Origin: Thiobacillus sp.
Lineage (GTDB): Bacteria; Pseudomonadota; Gammaproteobacteria; Burkholderiales; Thiobacillaceae
Length of the DNA stretch: 64,000 bases
Direction of reading: 5' to 3'
NCBI GenBank assembly: GCA_030680405.1
Contig: JAUXVT010000049.1
Coordinates: 62,001 to 126,000, forward strand
Positions 26,236 to 36,498 of this stretch are shown piece after piece. The translations under genes and the position numbers were made by a program. The notes beneath the pieces were generated by a model, which did no database searches, had not been told where the DNA came from, and worked only from the letters and a program-made list of their open reading frames with translations. The number at the start of each line of letters is the position of its first letter. Positions within the stretch are counted from its first letter, which is position 1.

Positions 26236-28839
26236 TTGGAAATTCCGGGCGGCCCTGCGCTGCCGCAAGCCGTCGCCCGCCATCTTCTCGATCAGCACGC
26301 CGACCGCCTGCCTGACCTGTCCGGGCTGACGGTGCTCGTCCCTAACCACCGCGCCGGGCAGGATTTTGCCCGCGCGCTGGCGCGGGCTGCCGGACGCGCG
26401 GTGCTGATCCCACCGCGCATCACCCCGCTGAAGGCCTGGGCCGAAAATGTGGCCGATGGCCATGCCGAACCGCAGGCGCGGCGGCTGGCGCGCCTGCACG
26501 GCGTGCTGCGGCGCGTCGACTGGCTCGGCGCGGTCGACCGCTGGGCGCTCGCCGGCGAACTGCTGGCGCTGGCCGACGAACTGTCGGCTGCGCGGCTGGG
26601 CGGCGCCATCGGCTCGCGCCTTCGCGCCCTGCACGCCGGCAGCCTCGACCGCGAAACGGCCCTGATCGAGGCGGTGTGGCAGGCGCTCAACAACGACGGC
26701 TATGACCCGCAGGCGCGCTATGCGCGCGCGCTCGACAAACTGCTTGAACAAATCGGGGCAGTGCCGCAGCCCATTTATGGCTACGCGCTGGGTACGCTCA
26801 CCGCTGTCGAGCAGCAGTTTCTCGCCCGCAGCGCCGAACACGCCCCGCTCACGCTGTTCGAGCCGGACGCCGAAGCGGCCGTGGCTCTGACCCTGCGGCA
26901 GGCCTGGCAGCTGACCGCTCCGCCGCTACGCGACCGCGCCGCCGCGCTGGCCCGGCGCCTCCCCGAATCACCGCTTCAGGCCCGCATCACGCTCGGTCCG
27001 GCGCCGCATCTGGAAGCCGAAGCGCGCGCCGTCGCCACCTGGGTGGCCGGCCAGCTGCACGCCGGCAAGCGCGACCTTGCGCTCATCGCGCTCGACCGCG
27101 AAACCGCGCGCCGGGTGCGCGCGCTGCTCGAACGTATGGACGTGCTGGTGGCCGACGAAACCGGCTGGACGCTGTCGACCACGGCCGCCGCCGCGGTGAT
27201 CGACCGCTGGCTGGAATGCGTGGCGAGCGACTTCCCGCACGTCGAATTGCTCGACCTGCTGAAATCGCCGTTCGTGCTGGGCGAACTCGCCGCGCGTCAG
27301 GATCAGGTGCTGCAGTTCGAACTGGCGCTGCGCCGGCACGGGGTTTCGCAAGGCAGGGCGGATATGCAGCGGCTGGCGCGCAGTGAATTCGTCACGCTTC
27401 CTGTCTGGTTGGCCGCGCTGTTCGACGCCCGCCAAGGTTTTGAACAGCGCCGTGCGCCGCTCGCGGTGTGGCTCGCGCGACTCGCCGGCAGCCTTGCCCG
27501 GCTCGACGCCGTCGCCCCGCTGAATACCGATGCCGCCGGCGCCAGCGTGCTCGAAACGCTCGACACCCTGCGCCGCGATCTGGCGGATGACGGCGAAAAA
27601 TACGGCTTCGGCGAATGGCGGCGCTGGCTCAATCTGGCGCTGGAGTCGGCCAGCTTCATCGACGTCAGCGTCACCAGCCCCATCGTGCTGACCTCGCTGC
27701 CCGCCGCGCGTGGACGCCTGTTCGACGCGGTGGCGGTGATCGGCGCCGACGCCCGCCACCTGCCGGCGCGACCCGCGCCCGGCCTGTTTTCCCAGGCCAC
27801 CCGCGCACAGTTGGGCCTACCTACTGCCGCCGAAGAGGCCAATGCCGCCACCGCCGACCTGATGCAACTGCTGACCCAAGGCCCCGCGCTCATCAGCTGG
27901 CAGGCATGGAACGACGACGAGCCCAACCCCGCCTCGCCGCTGGTGCTGCGGCTGCAGGCCCTGCATCAGGCCGCGTGGGGCGCCGCCCTGCCCGAACAGG
28001 CCAGCGGCGAACCACCCGCACAGCCCAGCCCGCTGCCCGGCGCCAGCGTGCAACCCGCGCCGACAGTGTCGGCCGCGCAACTACCGCGGCGCTATTCGCC
28101 CACCGCCTACCAGACCCTGCTCGACTGTCCGTACCGGTTTTTCGTGACCAGCGTGCTTGGCATCCGCGAACTCGACGAAGCCGATGACGCGCTCGACAAG
28201 AGCGATTACGGCAACGCGCTGCACCACATCCTCAAAGCCTTTCACGACAGCGCCCCGCCGCCCGAGCGCAATGCCGCGCTGGCCCGCCTGAGGGAAATTT
28301 CCGACGCCGAATTCGCCGCGCTGCCCACCTGGACCGCCACCGCCTGGCGCATCCGGTGGGGAAAAATCCAGCCCGCCTACGTCGATGCCTGGCTGGACCG
28401 GGTTGCCCAAGGCTGGCATTACCAGTCCGGCGAAGCCGCATTCGAAATGCCGTTCAGCGTCGCCGGTCTCGGCGAAATCACCCTGCACGGCCGCGTCGAC
28501 CGCGTCGATGAGAAAGCTGACGCCCGCACCGTCATCGACTACAAAACCGGCGCCGCGCAAGGCCTCAAGAAAAAACTCAAGGACCCCGCCGAAGCCGTCC
28601 AGCTGCCGTTTTACGCATGGCTCGCCGACGCCGCTGCCGCCTACCTGCCGATCAACGAAGCGCCCGTCACCCCACTCGAGCTGGATGGCGAAACCGACGT
28701 CGACGCCATCAGCCGCCGCCTGCCGGAGCTGCTCGAAACCATCGCCGCAGGCGCGGCGCTGCCCGCATCGGGGATCGACGCTGTTTGCCAGTACTGCGAA
28801 GCACGCGGGCTGTGCCGCAAGGGGACGTGGCATGAATGA
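26236..28839 (+). CDS. addB: AddB-like PD-(D/E)XK nuclease subunit
   Basis: 867 residues from TTG 26236, six bases after fdxA. Inactive helicase-like body, then a C-terminal RecB-type nuclease: LHGRVDRVDEK...RTVIDYKTGAAQG contains the catalytic Asp and DYK motif. Cysteines in DCPYRFF and in CQYCEARGLC fit the AddB iron-sulphur cluster. No clear Walker A, as expected for the non-motor subunit of two-subunit AddAB-type enzymes. It overlaps addA by 8 bases. With AddA it would process double-strand ends for RecA, replacing RecBCD. The start codon is uncertain because no ribosome site is visible. Confidence 0.8.
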   Translation: MEIPGGPALPQAVARHLLDQHADRLPDLSGLTVLVPNHRAGQDFARALARAAGRAVLIPPRITPLKAWAENVADGHAEPQARRLARLHGVLRRVDWLGAVDRWALAGELLALADELSAARLGGAIGSRLRALHAGSLDRETALIEAVWQALNNDGYDPQARYARALDKLLEQIGAVPQPIYGYALGTLTAVEQQFLARSAEHAPLTLFEPDAEAAVALTLRQAWQLTAPPLRDRAAALARRLPESPLQARITLGPAPHLEAEARAVATWVAGQLHAGKRDLALIALDRETARRVRALLERMDVLVADETGWTLSTTAAAAVIDRWLECVASDFPHVELLDLLKSPFVLGELAARQDQVLQFELALRRHGVSQGRADMQRLARSEFVTLPVWLAALFDARQGFEQRRAPLAVWLARLAGSLARLDAVAPLNTDAAGASVLETLDTLRRDLADDGEKYGFGEWRRWLNLALESASFIDVSVTSPIVLTSLPAARGRLFDAVAVIGADARHLPARPAPGLFSQATRAQLGLPTAAEEANAATADLMQLLTQGPALISWQAWNDDEPNPASPLVLRLQALHQAAWGAALPEQASGEPPAQPSPLPGASVQPAPTVSAAQLPRRYSPTAYQTLLDCPYRFFVTSVLGIRELDEADDALDKSDYGNALHHILKAFHDSAPPPERNAALARLREISDAEFAALPTWTATAWRIRWGKIQPAYVDAWLDRVAQGWHYQSGEAAFEMPFSVAGLGEITLHGRVDRVDEKADARTVIDYKTGAAQGLKKKLKDPAEAVQLPFYAWLADAAAAYLPINEAPVTPLELDGETDVDAISRRLPELLETIAAGAALPASGIDAVCQYCEARGLCRKGTWHE

Positions 28840-31800
28840 GCCGCTGGATATCGCTACTGCGCTGTCGCCTGCCCGCTCGGTGGTGGTGAAAGCCTGCGCC
28901 GGCAGCGGCAAGACCTGGCTGCTGGTGTCGCGCATGCTGCGCCTGCTGCTGACGGGGGCGGCGCCTTCGGAACTGCTGGCGATCACCTTCACGCGCAAGG
29001 CGGCGCAGGAGATGATCGACCGCCTGCATGCGTGGCTGCGCGTGCTGGCGCTGGCGGACGATGCGACGATGCGCATATTCCTGCGCGAACGGGCCGTCCC
29101 GGATGACGAGATCGATGCGCTGCTGCCGCGCGCGCGCGGCCTGCTGGAAACGGTGCTGACCGCGCAGCCGGGACCGACGGTGACGACCTTCCACGGCTGG
29201 TTTCTCGATTTGCTGAAACGCGCGCCGCTGGAAGCCGGTCTGCCATGGGGCGCGCCGCTGCTGGAGCGCGAAAAACAACTGCAGAACGAGGTGCGCGACC
29301 GCCTGCTGACGCAGTGGGCCGCCGTGCCGGAGTCGCCGCAAGGCGCCGCCTTGCTGGCGCTGCTGGCCGACCTCGGCGAGCACAGTCTACGCGCGCTGCT
29401 GGCGCATTTTGTGCAGGCGCGGGCGGAGTGGTGGGCGTATACCGATGGCCAGCCCGATGCGGTGGCCCATGCGCTGGCACAGTTGCGGCCGCTGCTCCAC
29501 GCCGATCTGGACAGCGATCCGGTGGCGACGTTCTGGGCCGATGAAGTCATGGTGGCGCGCACCCGGCGGGTGGGGCTGGCGCTGGAAAAAGGCAGCGAGA
29601 CCGAACGCAAAAAAGGTGTGTCGATTCAGCAGGCGGCGGCCGCCACAGACTTCGAGACCTTGGGCGGGCAGATCCTGAAGAAGGACGGCGGGCGGCTAGC
29701 AAAGAAGGCGAACGCTCCCACGCTGAAACAAATGGGCGCGGAGGCCGACACTTTTCTGCGCGATTACGATGCACTGGAAAGCGCGCTGGAAGTTGTCGCC
29801 CAGCATCAAACCGACATCCGCATCTGGCAGCTCAACCGCCACGGCCTGCTGCTCGGCCACGCACTACTCGCCGGCTACCAGGACGCCAAGGCGCAGCAGG
29901 GGGTGATCGATTTTGCCGATGCCGAATGGCTGGCCTGCCGCCTGCTACAGAGCGAGGAGCACGCGCCGGCCCTGGCCCTGAAGCTGGACGCGCGCTACCG
30001 TCATCTGCTGCTCGACGAATTCCAGGACACCAACCCGCTGCAATGGCAGGCGCTGTCGACCTGGCTGCTTGAGGCGCGCGGCGCCGACAGCGCGATGACG
30101 GTGTTCATGGTGGGCGACCCCAAGCAGGCGATTTACCGCTTCCGCCGCGGCGAGGCGCGGGTGTTCGATGCGGCGGCGGATTTCCTGCACACGCATTTCG
30201 ACGCTGCCCGTTTCAGTACCGACATGACGCGACGTCTGGCGCCCGCCGTGGTGCAGGCGATCAACCCGGTGTTTGCCGCGGTGGAGGGGTTTGCGCCGCA
30301 CCGCAGCGCGCCAGCCAACGCCGCGCGGCCGGGCGCGCTGCGCAGCCTGCCGATCCGCGTGGAAAAACCCGACGCGGCGGCGGCCGACGGCCTGCGAAAC
30401 CCACTCACCACGCCGCAGCCGGAAGCCGATGACCGCGCCGTACACGAGGAAGCGCGACAGTTTGCCCGGGCATTGCGCGACGAGGTGCTGGGCCGCTGGG
30501 GGGTGATGGATGACGGCACGCTGCGCGCGGCGCGCCCCGGTGACGTCATGGCGCTGGTGAGAAAGCGCACCCACCTGCACCTGTACGAGCGCGAACTGGA
30601 AGCCGCGCGCATCCCCTTCATCACCTCGCGCCGCGGCGGCCTGCTGCACGCGCTGGAGGCGCAGGACGTGATTGCGCTCATCGAAACCCTGCTGCTGTCG
30701 CACGCCGACCTGAAGTTGGCGCACGTGCTGAAGTGCCCGATCTTCGGCTGCCGCGACGACGATCTGCTGCGGGTGTTCGCACCCGACCCAGCAGATGCCA
30801 CGCGCGGCTGGGAGCGGCTGATTGCGCTGGCCGGGCACCCGGACTGCCCGTCCACGCTGGCGCGCGCGGCGCAACTGCTGACCCGCTGGCGCGCCCACTA
30901 CGGCACCCTGCCGGTGCACGACCTGCTCGACCGCATCTATTTCGAGGGCGACCTCGAAGCACGCTACGCCGCCGCCGTGCCGGAGGCGATGCGGCCGCAG
31001 GTGGCGGCCAACCTGCGCGCCTTCATGCAGCTGGCGCTGACGCAGGACGCCGGGCGTTACCCCACGCTGGCCGGTTTCATCCGCGAACTGGCGTCACTCA
31101 TCGACGATGCCGATGCCGCGCCCGGCGAAGGCCTGGCGGCCGACGGCGAAAACGCGGTGCGCCTCTTGACCATCCACGGCGCCAAGGGGCTGGAAGCGCC
31201 GATCGTCTGGCTGCTCGGTGGCAGCGACCATACGCGTGGCGACAGCTATGCGGTGCTGGCGCCGTGGCCGCCCGACGCTGCCCGGCCCGTGCACTTTTCG
31301 CTGTTCGGCAAGCAGGAAGACCGGGGGACGGCACGGGAAAGCTGGTTCAAGGAAGAGGCCGAACTGGCGCAGCGCGAATCCGACAACCTGCTGTATGTGG
31401 CGCTCACCCGCGCCGAGCAGGGGCTGATCGTGAGCGGTGCCGCGGACAGGAACGCCTGGCTGCAACGCGTCGACGCGGCCTGGCAAGACATGCGCCTGCC
31501 GGGTGACCTGCCGCCCGCCGCCGCCCGGGAAACGGACGTCGCAGCCGCACCGGCCCGCTTCGACGCCCCGGCGGTAGGTCAACGCATCGCCTTGCCGGCC
31601 GCGAATCCGGCCGCGGCGAGCGGCGAGCTCTTCCATGCCTGCCTGGAATGCCTTGCCCCGCCCGGTGCGCCGCGCGATCTGCCGGGTCTGGCGGCGCGTC
31701 TGGGGCTGGAAACCCAGTTCGAATCCATCGAGGCCGCGGCGCGCGACCTGCTGGCGCAGCCGCATCTGGCGCACCTGTTCGACCCGGCGCAATTTCGGCG

Positions 31801-32065
31801 CGCGCACAACGAACTGACGCTGCTGGATCGCAGCGGCCGCCTGCAGCGGCTCGACCGCGTGGTGGAATTCGACGAGGCGGTGTGGCTGATCGACTATAAA
31901 ACCGGTAGCGACAGCCGCAGTCTGTCCGACGCGCAACTGGCCGAGTGCCACCGCGCCCAACTGGCGGAATATCAGTCCCTGCTGGCCGGGCTGTATCCCG
32001 GCAAGCCGGTGCATGCCGCGCTGCTGCTGGCCGACGGCCGGCTGGTCAATCTGGACAGCGCGTAA
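28832..32065 (+). CDS. addA: AddA-like UvrD/REP helicase-nuclease
   Basis: 1077 residues. Motif I ACAGSGKTWLLV (about 22-33), Ia LLAITFTRKAA, motif II LLLDEFQDTNPLQ, III VFMVGDPKQAIYRFRRGE, V RLLTIHGAKGLEAPIVWL, VI LLYVALTRAEQGLIV. C-terminal nuclease motif WLIDYKTGSDS near residue 1020. Superfamily 1A 3'-5' helicase with a RecB-type nuclease, partner of the AddB-like subunit it overlaps. Together they resect DNA ends for recombination and degrade foreign linear DNA. Confidence 0.88.
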   Translation: MNEPLDIATALSPARSVVVKACAGSGKTWLLVSRMLRLLLTGAAPSELLAITFTRKAAQEMIDRLHAWLRVLALADDATMRIFLRERAVPDDEIDALLPRARGLLETVLTAQPGPTVTTFHGWFLDLLKRAPLEAGLPWGAPLLEREKQLQNEVRDRLLTQWAAVPESPQGAALLALLADLGEHSLRALLAHFVQARAEWWAYTDGQPDAVAHALAQLRPLLHADLDSDPVATFWADEVMVARTRRVGLALEKGSETERKKGVSIQQAAAATDFETLGGQILKKDGGRLAKKANAPTLKQMGAEADTFLRDYDALESALEVVAQHQTDIRIWQLNRHGLLLGHALLAGYQDAKAQQGVIDFADAEWLACRLLQSEEHAPALALKLDARYRHLLLDEFQDTNPLQWQALSTWLLEARGADSAMTVFMVGDPKQAIYRFRRGEARVFDAAADFLHTHFDAARFSTDMTRRLAPAVVQAINPVFAAVEGFAPHRSAPANAARPGALRSLPIRVEKPDAAAADGLRNPLTTPQPEADDRAVHEEARQFARALRDEVLGRWGVMDDGTLRAARPGDVMALVRKRTHLHLYERELEAARIPFITSRRGGLLHALEAQDVIALIETLLLSHADLKLAHVLKCPIFGCRDDDLLRVFAPDPADATRGWERLIALAGHPDCPSTLARAAQLLTRWRAHYGTLPVHDLLDRIYFEGDLEARYAAAVPEAMRPQVAANLRAFMQLALTQDAGRYPTLAGFIRELASLIDDADAAPGEGLAADGENAVRLLTIHGAKGLEAPIVWLLGGSDHTRGDSYAVLAPWPPDAARPVHFSLFGKQEDRGTARESWFKEEAELAQRESDNLLYVALTRAEQGLIVSGAADRNAWLQRVDAAWQDMRLPGDLPPAAARETDVAAAPARFDAPAVGQRIALPAANPAAASGELFHACLECLAPPGAPRDLPGLAARLGLETQFESIEAAARDLLAQPHLAHLFDPAQFRRAHNELTLLDRSGRLQRLDRVVEFDEAVWLIDYKTGSDSRSLSDAQLAECHRAQLAEYQSLLAGLYPGKPVHAALLLADGRLVNLDSA

Positions 32066-32136
32066 ACATTGCGCCGCAGGCAACCGGCCGTTACACCCTG
32101 CTACGCTGCATGCCAGCCCCAACCAAGGAGAAATAA

Positions 32137-32370
32137 ATGATGATGCGCCCCCTCTTGCTGCCGTTGCCCGCCCTGCTCGCGGGCTGCATTTCCTTCAGTT
32201 CCAGCGAGTCGCCCGCAGCACCCGATTACGCAGCGTTCTGCGCGGAAAAAGAAGCCCAATGCACGGAAATTTGCGGCAACGTCGGCGTTCAGGCGTTTTC
32301 CTGCAAGGCCGCGCCGCGCGAAGGCCTGGAATACCAGTGCCAGTGCAAGCAAACGGGGCAGCGGCTTTGA
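32137..32370 (+). CDS. small Cys-rich lipoprotein
   Basis: 77 residues. Lipobox LLAGC with lipidation at C17. Six further cysteines in the mature part (FCAEKEAQCTEICG, FSCK, YQCQCKQ) suggest three disulfides or metal binding in the periplasm. Ribosome site AAGGAG lies 6 bases before the first ATG of an ATGATGATG run. The stop overlaps the TTG of the methyltransferase gene. Function unknown. Confidence 0.7.
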   Translation: MMMRPLLLPLPALLAGCISFSSSESPAAPDYAAFCAEKEAQCTEICGNVGVQAFSCKAAPREGLEYQCQCKQTGQRL

Positions 32371-32966
32371 TCGATAAACCCTTTTCCGAATCCTGCGTGC
32401 AAAACTGCGCGCCGATTCTGGCGGTGCTGCGCGAGGCATTTGCCGACTGCGGCGCTGTGCTGGAAATCGGCAGCGGCACCGGCCAGCATGCGGTGTATTT
32501 CGGCGCCGAGCTGCCGCATCTGCGCTGGCAGACCGCCGATGTACCGCAGCACCACGCGGGTATCCGGCAATGGCTTGCCGAGGCGGCGCTGCCCAACGTG
32601 CTGCCGCCGCTGGCGCTCGACGTCAACCAGGCCCACTGGCGCACCGGCCGCTACGACGCGGTGTTTTCGGCCAACACCCTGCACATCATGAGCTGGCCCG
32701 AAGTGGAACACTTTTTTACCGGGGTGGGCGAGGTGCTCGAGCCCGGCGGCGTGCTGGCGGTGTATGGCCCGTTCAACTACAACGGCACCCACACCTCGGA
32801 GAGCAACGCCCGCTTCGACGTCTGGCTGAAGACGCGCGACCCGGCTTCGGGGGTGCGCGACTTCGAGGCGGTGGACGCGCTGGCACGCGCGCAGGGCCTG
32901 GTACTGCAGCAGGATATCGCCATGCCGGCGAACAACCGCACGCTGGTGTGGCGTCGCATGGATTAG
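32367..32966 (+). CDS. DUF938 SAM-dependent methyltransferase
   Basis: 199 residues. SAM site [15 protein letters not shown] (about 30-44), then QTADVPQHH and [11 protein letters not shown], typical of the DUF938 family. [18 protein letters not shown] is also conserved there. TTG 32367 is chosen because it begins the family N-terminus IDKPFSESC and overlaps the lipoprotein stop. Substrate unknown. Confidence 0.8.
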   Translation: MIDKPFSESCVQNCAPILAVLREAFADCGAVLEIGSGTGQHAVYFGAELPHLRWQTADVPQHHAGIRQWLAEAALPNVLPPLALDVNQAHWRTGRYDAVFSANTLHIMSWPEVEHFFTGVGEVLEPGGVLAVYGPFNYNGTHTSESNARFDVWLKTRDPASGVRDFEAVDALARAQGLVLQQDIAMPANNRTLVWRRMD

Positions 32967-33047
32967 AGCGTGTTAACGCCCTAAATCCTGCTTTGCCTTG
33001 CGGGTGGCTTTGCTATAACAAAACCATTGTGAGGCAGAGGAAAGCTC

Positions 33048-33386
33048 ATGCGCATCGCCGAATTGATCCAACGCTGGAGCACGGAGGGGCATTCACGTAC
33101 CGACGTGCGTGGCTACACCGTCCATCTGCCGCTGCGCGATGCTGCACGCGTTGAAGCCCTGCACGTGATGTACCCCGGCCGCAGCGATTCCCAGCTGATG
33201 GCCGACCTGATCCGTGCCGCCCTCGACGAACTGGAGGTGGCCATGCCCTACATCCCCGGCAATCGCATCATTGCCGAAGACGACTACGGCGATCCGATCT
33301 ACGAAGACCTCGGCCCCACGCCGCAGTTTTATTCGCTGTCGCACGAGATTCTGCGCAAACTCGCCGCTGCGCCGGAAGGCAAGTAG
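33048..33386 (+). CDS. conserved hypothetical protein, possible ribbon-helix-helix
   Basis: 112 residues: MRIAELIQRWS, then a short strand (GYTVHLPLRDAARVEAL) and helices (SQLMADLIRAALDELE), then an acidic tail with DDYGDPIYEDLGPTP. The strand-helix-helix spacing suggests a ribbon-helix-helix DNA-binding fold. Homologues in other gammaproteobacteria and betaproteobacteria are named type 1 pili tip component on weak grounds. An extended -10 (TGCTATAAC) lies about 30 bases before the ATG, and a GAGGAAAG ribosome site is present. Confidence 0.65.
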   Translation: MRIAELIQRWSTEGHSRTDVRGYTVHLPLRDAARVEALHVMYPGRSDSQLMADLIRAALDELEVAMPYIPGNRIIAEDDYGDPIYEDLGPTPQFYSLSHEILRKLAAAPEGK

Positions 33387-33466
33387 CTGTCGAATTAATT
33401 TACATTTTGCGCGTGAGCGGCCGAAGCGTTAAACATAGCGCTTTGTATTTGCGTGGGTTTTTAATC

Positions 33467-33482
33467 TGGCACAGGGCTTGCT
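33467..33482 (+). promoter_or_regulatory. sigma-54 promoter
   Basis: TGGCACAGGGCTTGCT matches the -24/-12 consensus TGGCAC-N5-TTGCW exactly. It points toward the small membrane-protein gene, whose ATG is 38 bases past the -12 element. No enhancer-binding site is identified. Confidence 0.75.
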
Positions 33483-33520
33483 CAGCTCCCGGTACAACAA
33501 CTTGAATGATGGGGAACACC

Positions 33521-33760
33521 ATGTACCTCGGCCCGGCATTTCTTTTTGCGGCATTTGCCAGCCTATTTTATATCCCCGGCTTTCTGGACACGCCCCTGGG
33601 CATGCTCACCCCCCGTCAACTCGTTTCGCAAATGCTGTTTTCCGTTTTCGCGCTGATTTCGCTGGCCTCACTGGCGCGTTCCATCGAGCTCGATCCGGTG
33701 TGGCCGTGGCGGCCCGAATTCCGCCGCGTAATGAACTGGTTGCTGGGGCGCACGCAGTAA
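33521..33760 (+). CDS. small two-helix membrane protein, sigma-54 controlled
   Basis: 79 residues with hydrophobic segments at about 3-22 and 32-54 and a basic Trp/Arg-rich end (PVWPWRPEFRRVMNWLLGRT). ATG 33521 has a GGGGAA ribosome site 6 bases upstream; an ATG five codons earlier lacks one. The perfect sigma-54 promoter upstream suggests expression under nitrogen or other specialised control. Not recognised as a named family. Confidence 0.7.
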   Translation: MYLGPAFLFAAFASLFYIPGFLDTPLGMLTPRQLVSQMLFSVFALISLASLARSIELDPVWPWRPEFRRVMNWLLGRTQ

Positions 33761-33825
33761 ATCCACGCCCTCTATTAGCCGTCCGCCCGGCATAAAATAG
33801 CGGTTTTCCGTTCTGGTTAACCGCC

Positions 33826-35052
33826 ATGCCCGTCAACCTCACCCCCCCCGATCCCGCCTCCCTGCTGCCCGTTGCCGGCGTGCTTCTCGGCATTGCCTCC
33901 GCCGGCATCAAGAAACCCGGGCGGCGCGACATCACGCTGATCGAGCTTGCGGCCGGCTCCCGGGTGGCCGGCGTGTTCACGCAAAACCGCTTCTGCGCCG
34001 CGCCGGTCACGCTGTGCAGACAGCATCTGACGCAGGGCACCATCCGCGCGCTGGTCATCAACACCGGCAATGCCAACGCCGGCACCGGCGAAGAAGGCTT
34101 GCGCCGCGCGCGCCAGACCTGCGAGGTGGTCGCCGGGATCATGGGCTGCGCCACCGAACAGGTGCTACCGTTTTCCACCGGGGTGATTCTGGAGCCGCTG
34201 CCGGTCGACAAGATTCTGCCCGCGCTGCCTGCGGCCTACGCCGACCTGGCACCCAACCACTGGTCGGAAGCCGCGCACGCGATCATGACCACCGACATCG
34301 TCGCCAAGGGTGCGTCGCGCCAGGCACAGGTGAGCGGCAAGACGGTAACGGTCACCGGCATCGCCAAGGGCTCCGGCATGATCCATCCCAACATGGCGAC
34401 CATGCTGGGTTTTGTGGCGACCGACGCGGCCATCGCCGCCAGCCTGATGCCGCAGCTGGTGAAGGACGTGGCCGACGTGTCGTTCAACTGCGTCACCGTG
34501 GACGGCGACACCTCCACGAATGACAGCTTCATCCTGATCGCCACCGGGCAGGCCGGCAATGCCGAAATTGGCGACGCCGCCAGCGCCGATTACGCCGCGC
34601 TGAAAGCCACCTTGAGCGAGGTGGCGATCGAGCTGGCGCAGGCGATGGCGCGCGACGGCGAGGGCGCGACCAAGTTCATCACCGTGCAAATCGAAGGCGG
34701 GCGCGACCACGACGAATGCAAGCAGATTGCCTACGCGATTGCGCGTTCGCCGCTGGTCAAGACCGCGTTTTTTGCCAGCGACCCCAACCTCGGGCGCATC
34801 CTCGCCGCCATCGGCTACGCGGGCGTCAGCGACCTCGACGTCAACACCCTGCAGGTCTATTTGGGCGGCGTGCTGGTGGCGGAGAAGGGCGGCCGCGCTG
34901 CAAGCTACACCGAGGCGCAGGGCGCGGCGGTGATGCAGGAAACCGACATCACCGTGCGCGTGGTGCTCAATCGCGGCAAGGTGAACGCCACGGTGTGGAC
35001 CTGCGACTTTTCCTACGACTACGTCAAGATCAACGCCGAGTACCGCACCTGA
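33826..35052 (+). CDS. argJ: bifunctional ornithine acetyltransferase / N-acetylglutamate synthase ArgJ
   Basis: 408 residues. The self-cleavage site is in [10 protein letters not shown], with Thr192 as the new N-terminal nucleophile of the beta chain. Oxyanion-hole threonines are in VITNTGNA-like [10 protein letters not shown]. It recycles the acetyl group in the arginine pathway. It is convergent with the cytochrome gene, one base apart. Confidence 0.95.
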   Translation: MPVNLTPPDPASLLPVAGVLLGIASAGIKKPGRRDITLIELAAGSRVAGVFTQNRFCAAPVTLCRQHLTQGTIRALVINTGNANAGTGEEGLRRARQTCEVVAGIMGCATEQVLPFSTGVILEPLPVDKILPALPAAYADLAPNHWSEAAHAIMTTDIVAKGASRQAQVSGKTVTVTGIAKGSGMIHPNMATMLGFVATDAAIAASLMPQLVKDVADVSFNCVTVDGDTSTNDSFILIATGQAGNAEIGDAASADYAALKATLSEVAIELAQAMARDGEGATKFITVQIEGGRDHDECKQIAYAIARSPLVKTAFFASDPNLGRILAAIGYAGVSDLDVNTLQVYLGGVLVAEKGGRAASYTEAQGAAVMQETDITVRVVLNRGKVNATVWTCDFSYDYVKINAEYRT

Positions 35053-35053
35053 A

Positions 35054-35542
35054 TCATTTGCCCGGCGGCAGGTTTTTCGGCGTGAAGTCGAAATACGGCG
35101 TCGTCACCTTCTCGCCCGGCGGCACGTAGGCCGGCACCGGCTGGCCCTTCGGGCCCAGGCTCTGCACGTAACTGTAAATCGCCTTGAGGTCGTCGTCGCT
35201 CATAGCCCGCAGAGACGGCGACGGCATCGGCGGACGCATCGCCTGACGTGCCCGCGCCAGCCAGATTTTCTCGTCGATCTGCTGGAACAACAGGCGCAGG
35301 TTGGCGGCGTACGTCGTGCCCCACGGTCCCTGCCAGCCCATCGAGTCGCCGGTCAGCCACTCGGCTTCGGGCACCTGGCCGTCTTTCTGCATGTAGCCGG
35401 CGGTATGGCAGTCATTGCAGCCGCTGGTCGCCACCAGATAGCGTCCGCGGCTCAGCTGCGCATCGGCTGCAGGCGGCTGGGCCTGCGCGCCTGCCCCCAG
35501 CAGCGACAGCGCCCCGAGAAAAAATCGCATGATCTTGTGCAT
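35054..35542 (-). CDS. periplasmic cytochrome c family protein
   Basis: 162 residues. Signal peptide MHKIMRFFLGALSLLGAGAQA, then a single heme motif GCNDCH near residue 43-48, with distal Met candidates in MRPPMPSPS and the C-terminal AMSDDDLKAIYSYVQSL helix of class I cytochromes. ATG 35542 follows an AAGGGGGC ribosome site. Probably a soluble or membrane-attached electron carrier; partner not in the window. Confidence 0.8.
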   Translation of the reverse strand: MHKIMRFFLGALSLLGAGAQAQPPAADAQLSRGRYLVATSGCNDCHTAGYMQKDGQVPEAEWLTGDSMGWQGPWGTTYAANLRLLFQQIDEKIWLARARQAMRPPMPSPSLRAMSDDDLKAIYSYVQSLGPKGQPVPAYVPPGEKVTTPYFDFTPKNLPPGK

Positions 35543-35655
35543 GTGTGCCCCCTTTCTCCCGCGCACCGTGCAGCGGGTGAACTACAGCCTAGGAAAAACT
35601 TTGCACAGATGCCAGTCGCCAGTCGCCAGCATGATGAGGTCCGCTAGAATTCAGC

Positions 35656-36498
35656 ATGGCCTCTGATCTCGATTCCCTGCTACCCCGCTTCGAGCGTTTG
35701 CTCGACCGCCTCGACACAGCGTCCAACCCCGCGCCGCTGGACTGGAAAACCGTTCGCGCCGCGCGCTGGTCGGCGCAGACGGGCGGGCTGAAACCCATCC
35801 TGCATCCGCAGCGGGTGGCCTTGCGCGACCTGCTGGCGATCGACGAGCAGAAGCAGCGGGTGGATGCCAATACGCGCCAGTTCGTTGCCGGCAAGCCCGC
35901 CAACAACGTGCTGCTGACCGGCGCGCGCGGCTGCGGCAAGTCCTCGCTGGTGAAGGCGGTGCACGCCAAATACGCTTCGCGCGGGCTGCGCCTGATCGAA
36001 GTGGACAAGGCCGGGCTGCCGAGCCTGCCCGATCTGTTCGACCTGCTGGCGGATGCCGATTACCGCTTCATCGTCTTCATCGACGACCTCAGCTTCGCCG
36101 AGCACGAAGCCGGTTACGCCAGTCTGAAAGCCGCGCTCGACGGCTCGCTGGCGGGGCCGTCGGACAATGTGCTGATCTACGCGACCAGCAACCGCCGCCA
36201 CCTGATGCCGGAATACATGACGGAAAACCTGGAGACGAAGCACCTCGGCGGCGAAGTGCATCCGGGCGAGGCGACCGAGGAAAAGATTTCCCTCTCTGAC
36301 CGCTTCGGGCTGTGGGTATCGTTTCACGTCATGGATCAGGACACCTATCTCGCCATCGCCCGGCACTGGGCCGCAACGCTTGGCGCACCCGCGGATGAGA
36401 CGTTCGAGCGCGCCGCGCTGCAGTGGTCGCTCGGGCGCGGTGCGCGCAATGGCCGGGTGGCGTGGCAGTTCGCGCGCGACTGGGCGGGAAAGAAATGA
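35656..36498 (+). CDS. DUF815 AAA-type ATP-binding protein
   Basis: 280 residues. Walker A LTGARGCGKSSLV (about 89-101), Walker B FIVFIDDLSF, sensor 1 VLIYATSNRRHLMPE. The family is widespread and uncharacterised. The stop TGA overlaps an ATG (ATGA) that starts a 34-codon frame inside the palindromic element downstream. Confidence 0.85.
   Translation: MASDLDSLLPRFERLLDRLDTASNPAPLDWKTVRAARWSAQTGGLKPILHPQRVALRDLLAIDEQKQRVDANTRQFVAGKPANNVLLTGARGCGKSSLVKAVHAKYASRGLRLIEVDKAGLPSLPDLFDLLADADYRFIVFIDDLSFAEHEAGYASLKAALDGSLAGPSDNVLIYATSNRRHLMPEYMTENLETKHLGGEVHPGEATEEKISLSDRFGLWVSFHVMDQDTYLAIARHWAATLGAPADETFERAALQWSLGRGARNGRVAWQFARDWAGKK

Noticed and set aside
28081..29610. 509-residue minus-strand frame opposite addB/addA
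   Set aside because: Ser/Arg/Ala-rich composition from antisense of a high-GC gene pair, no motifs.
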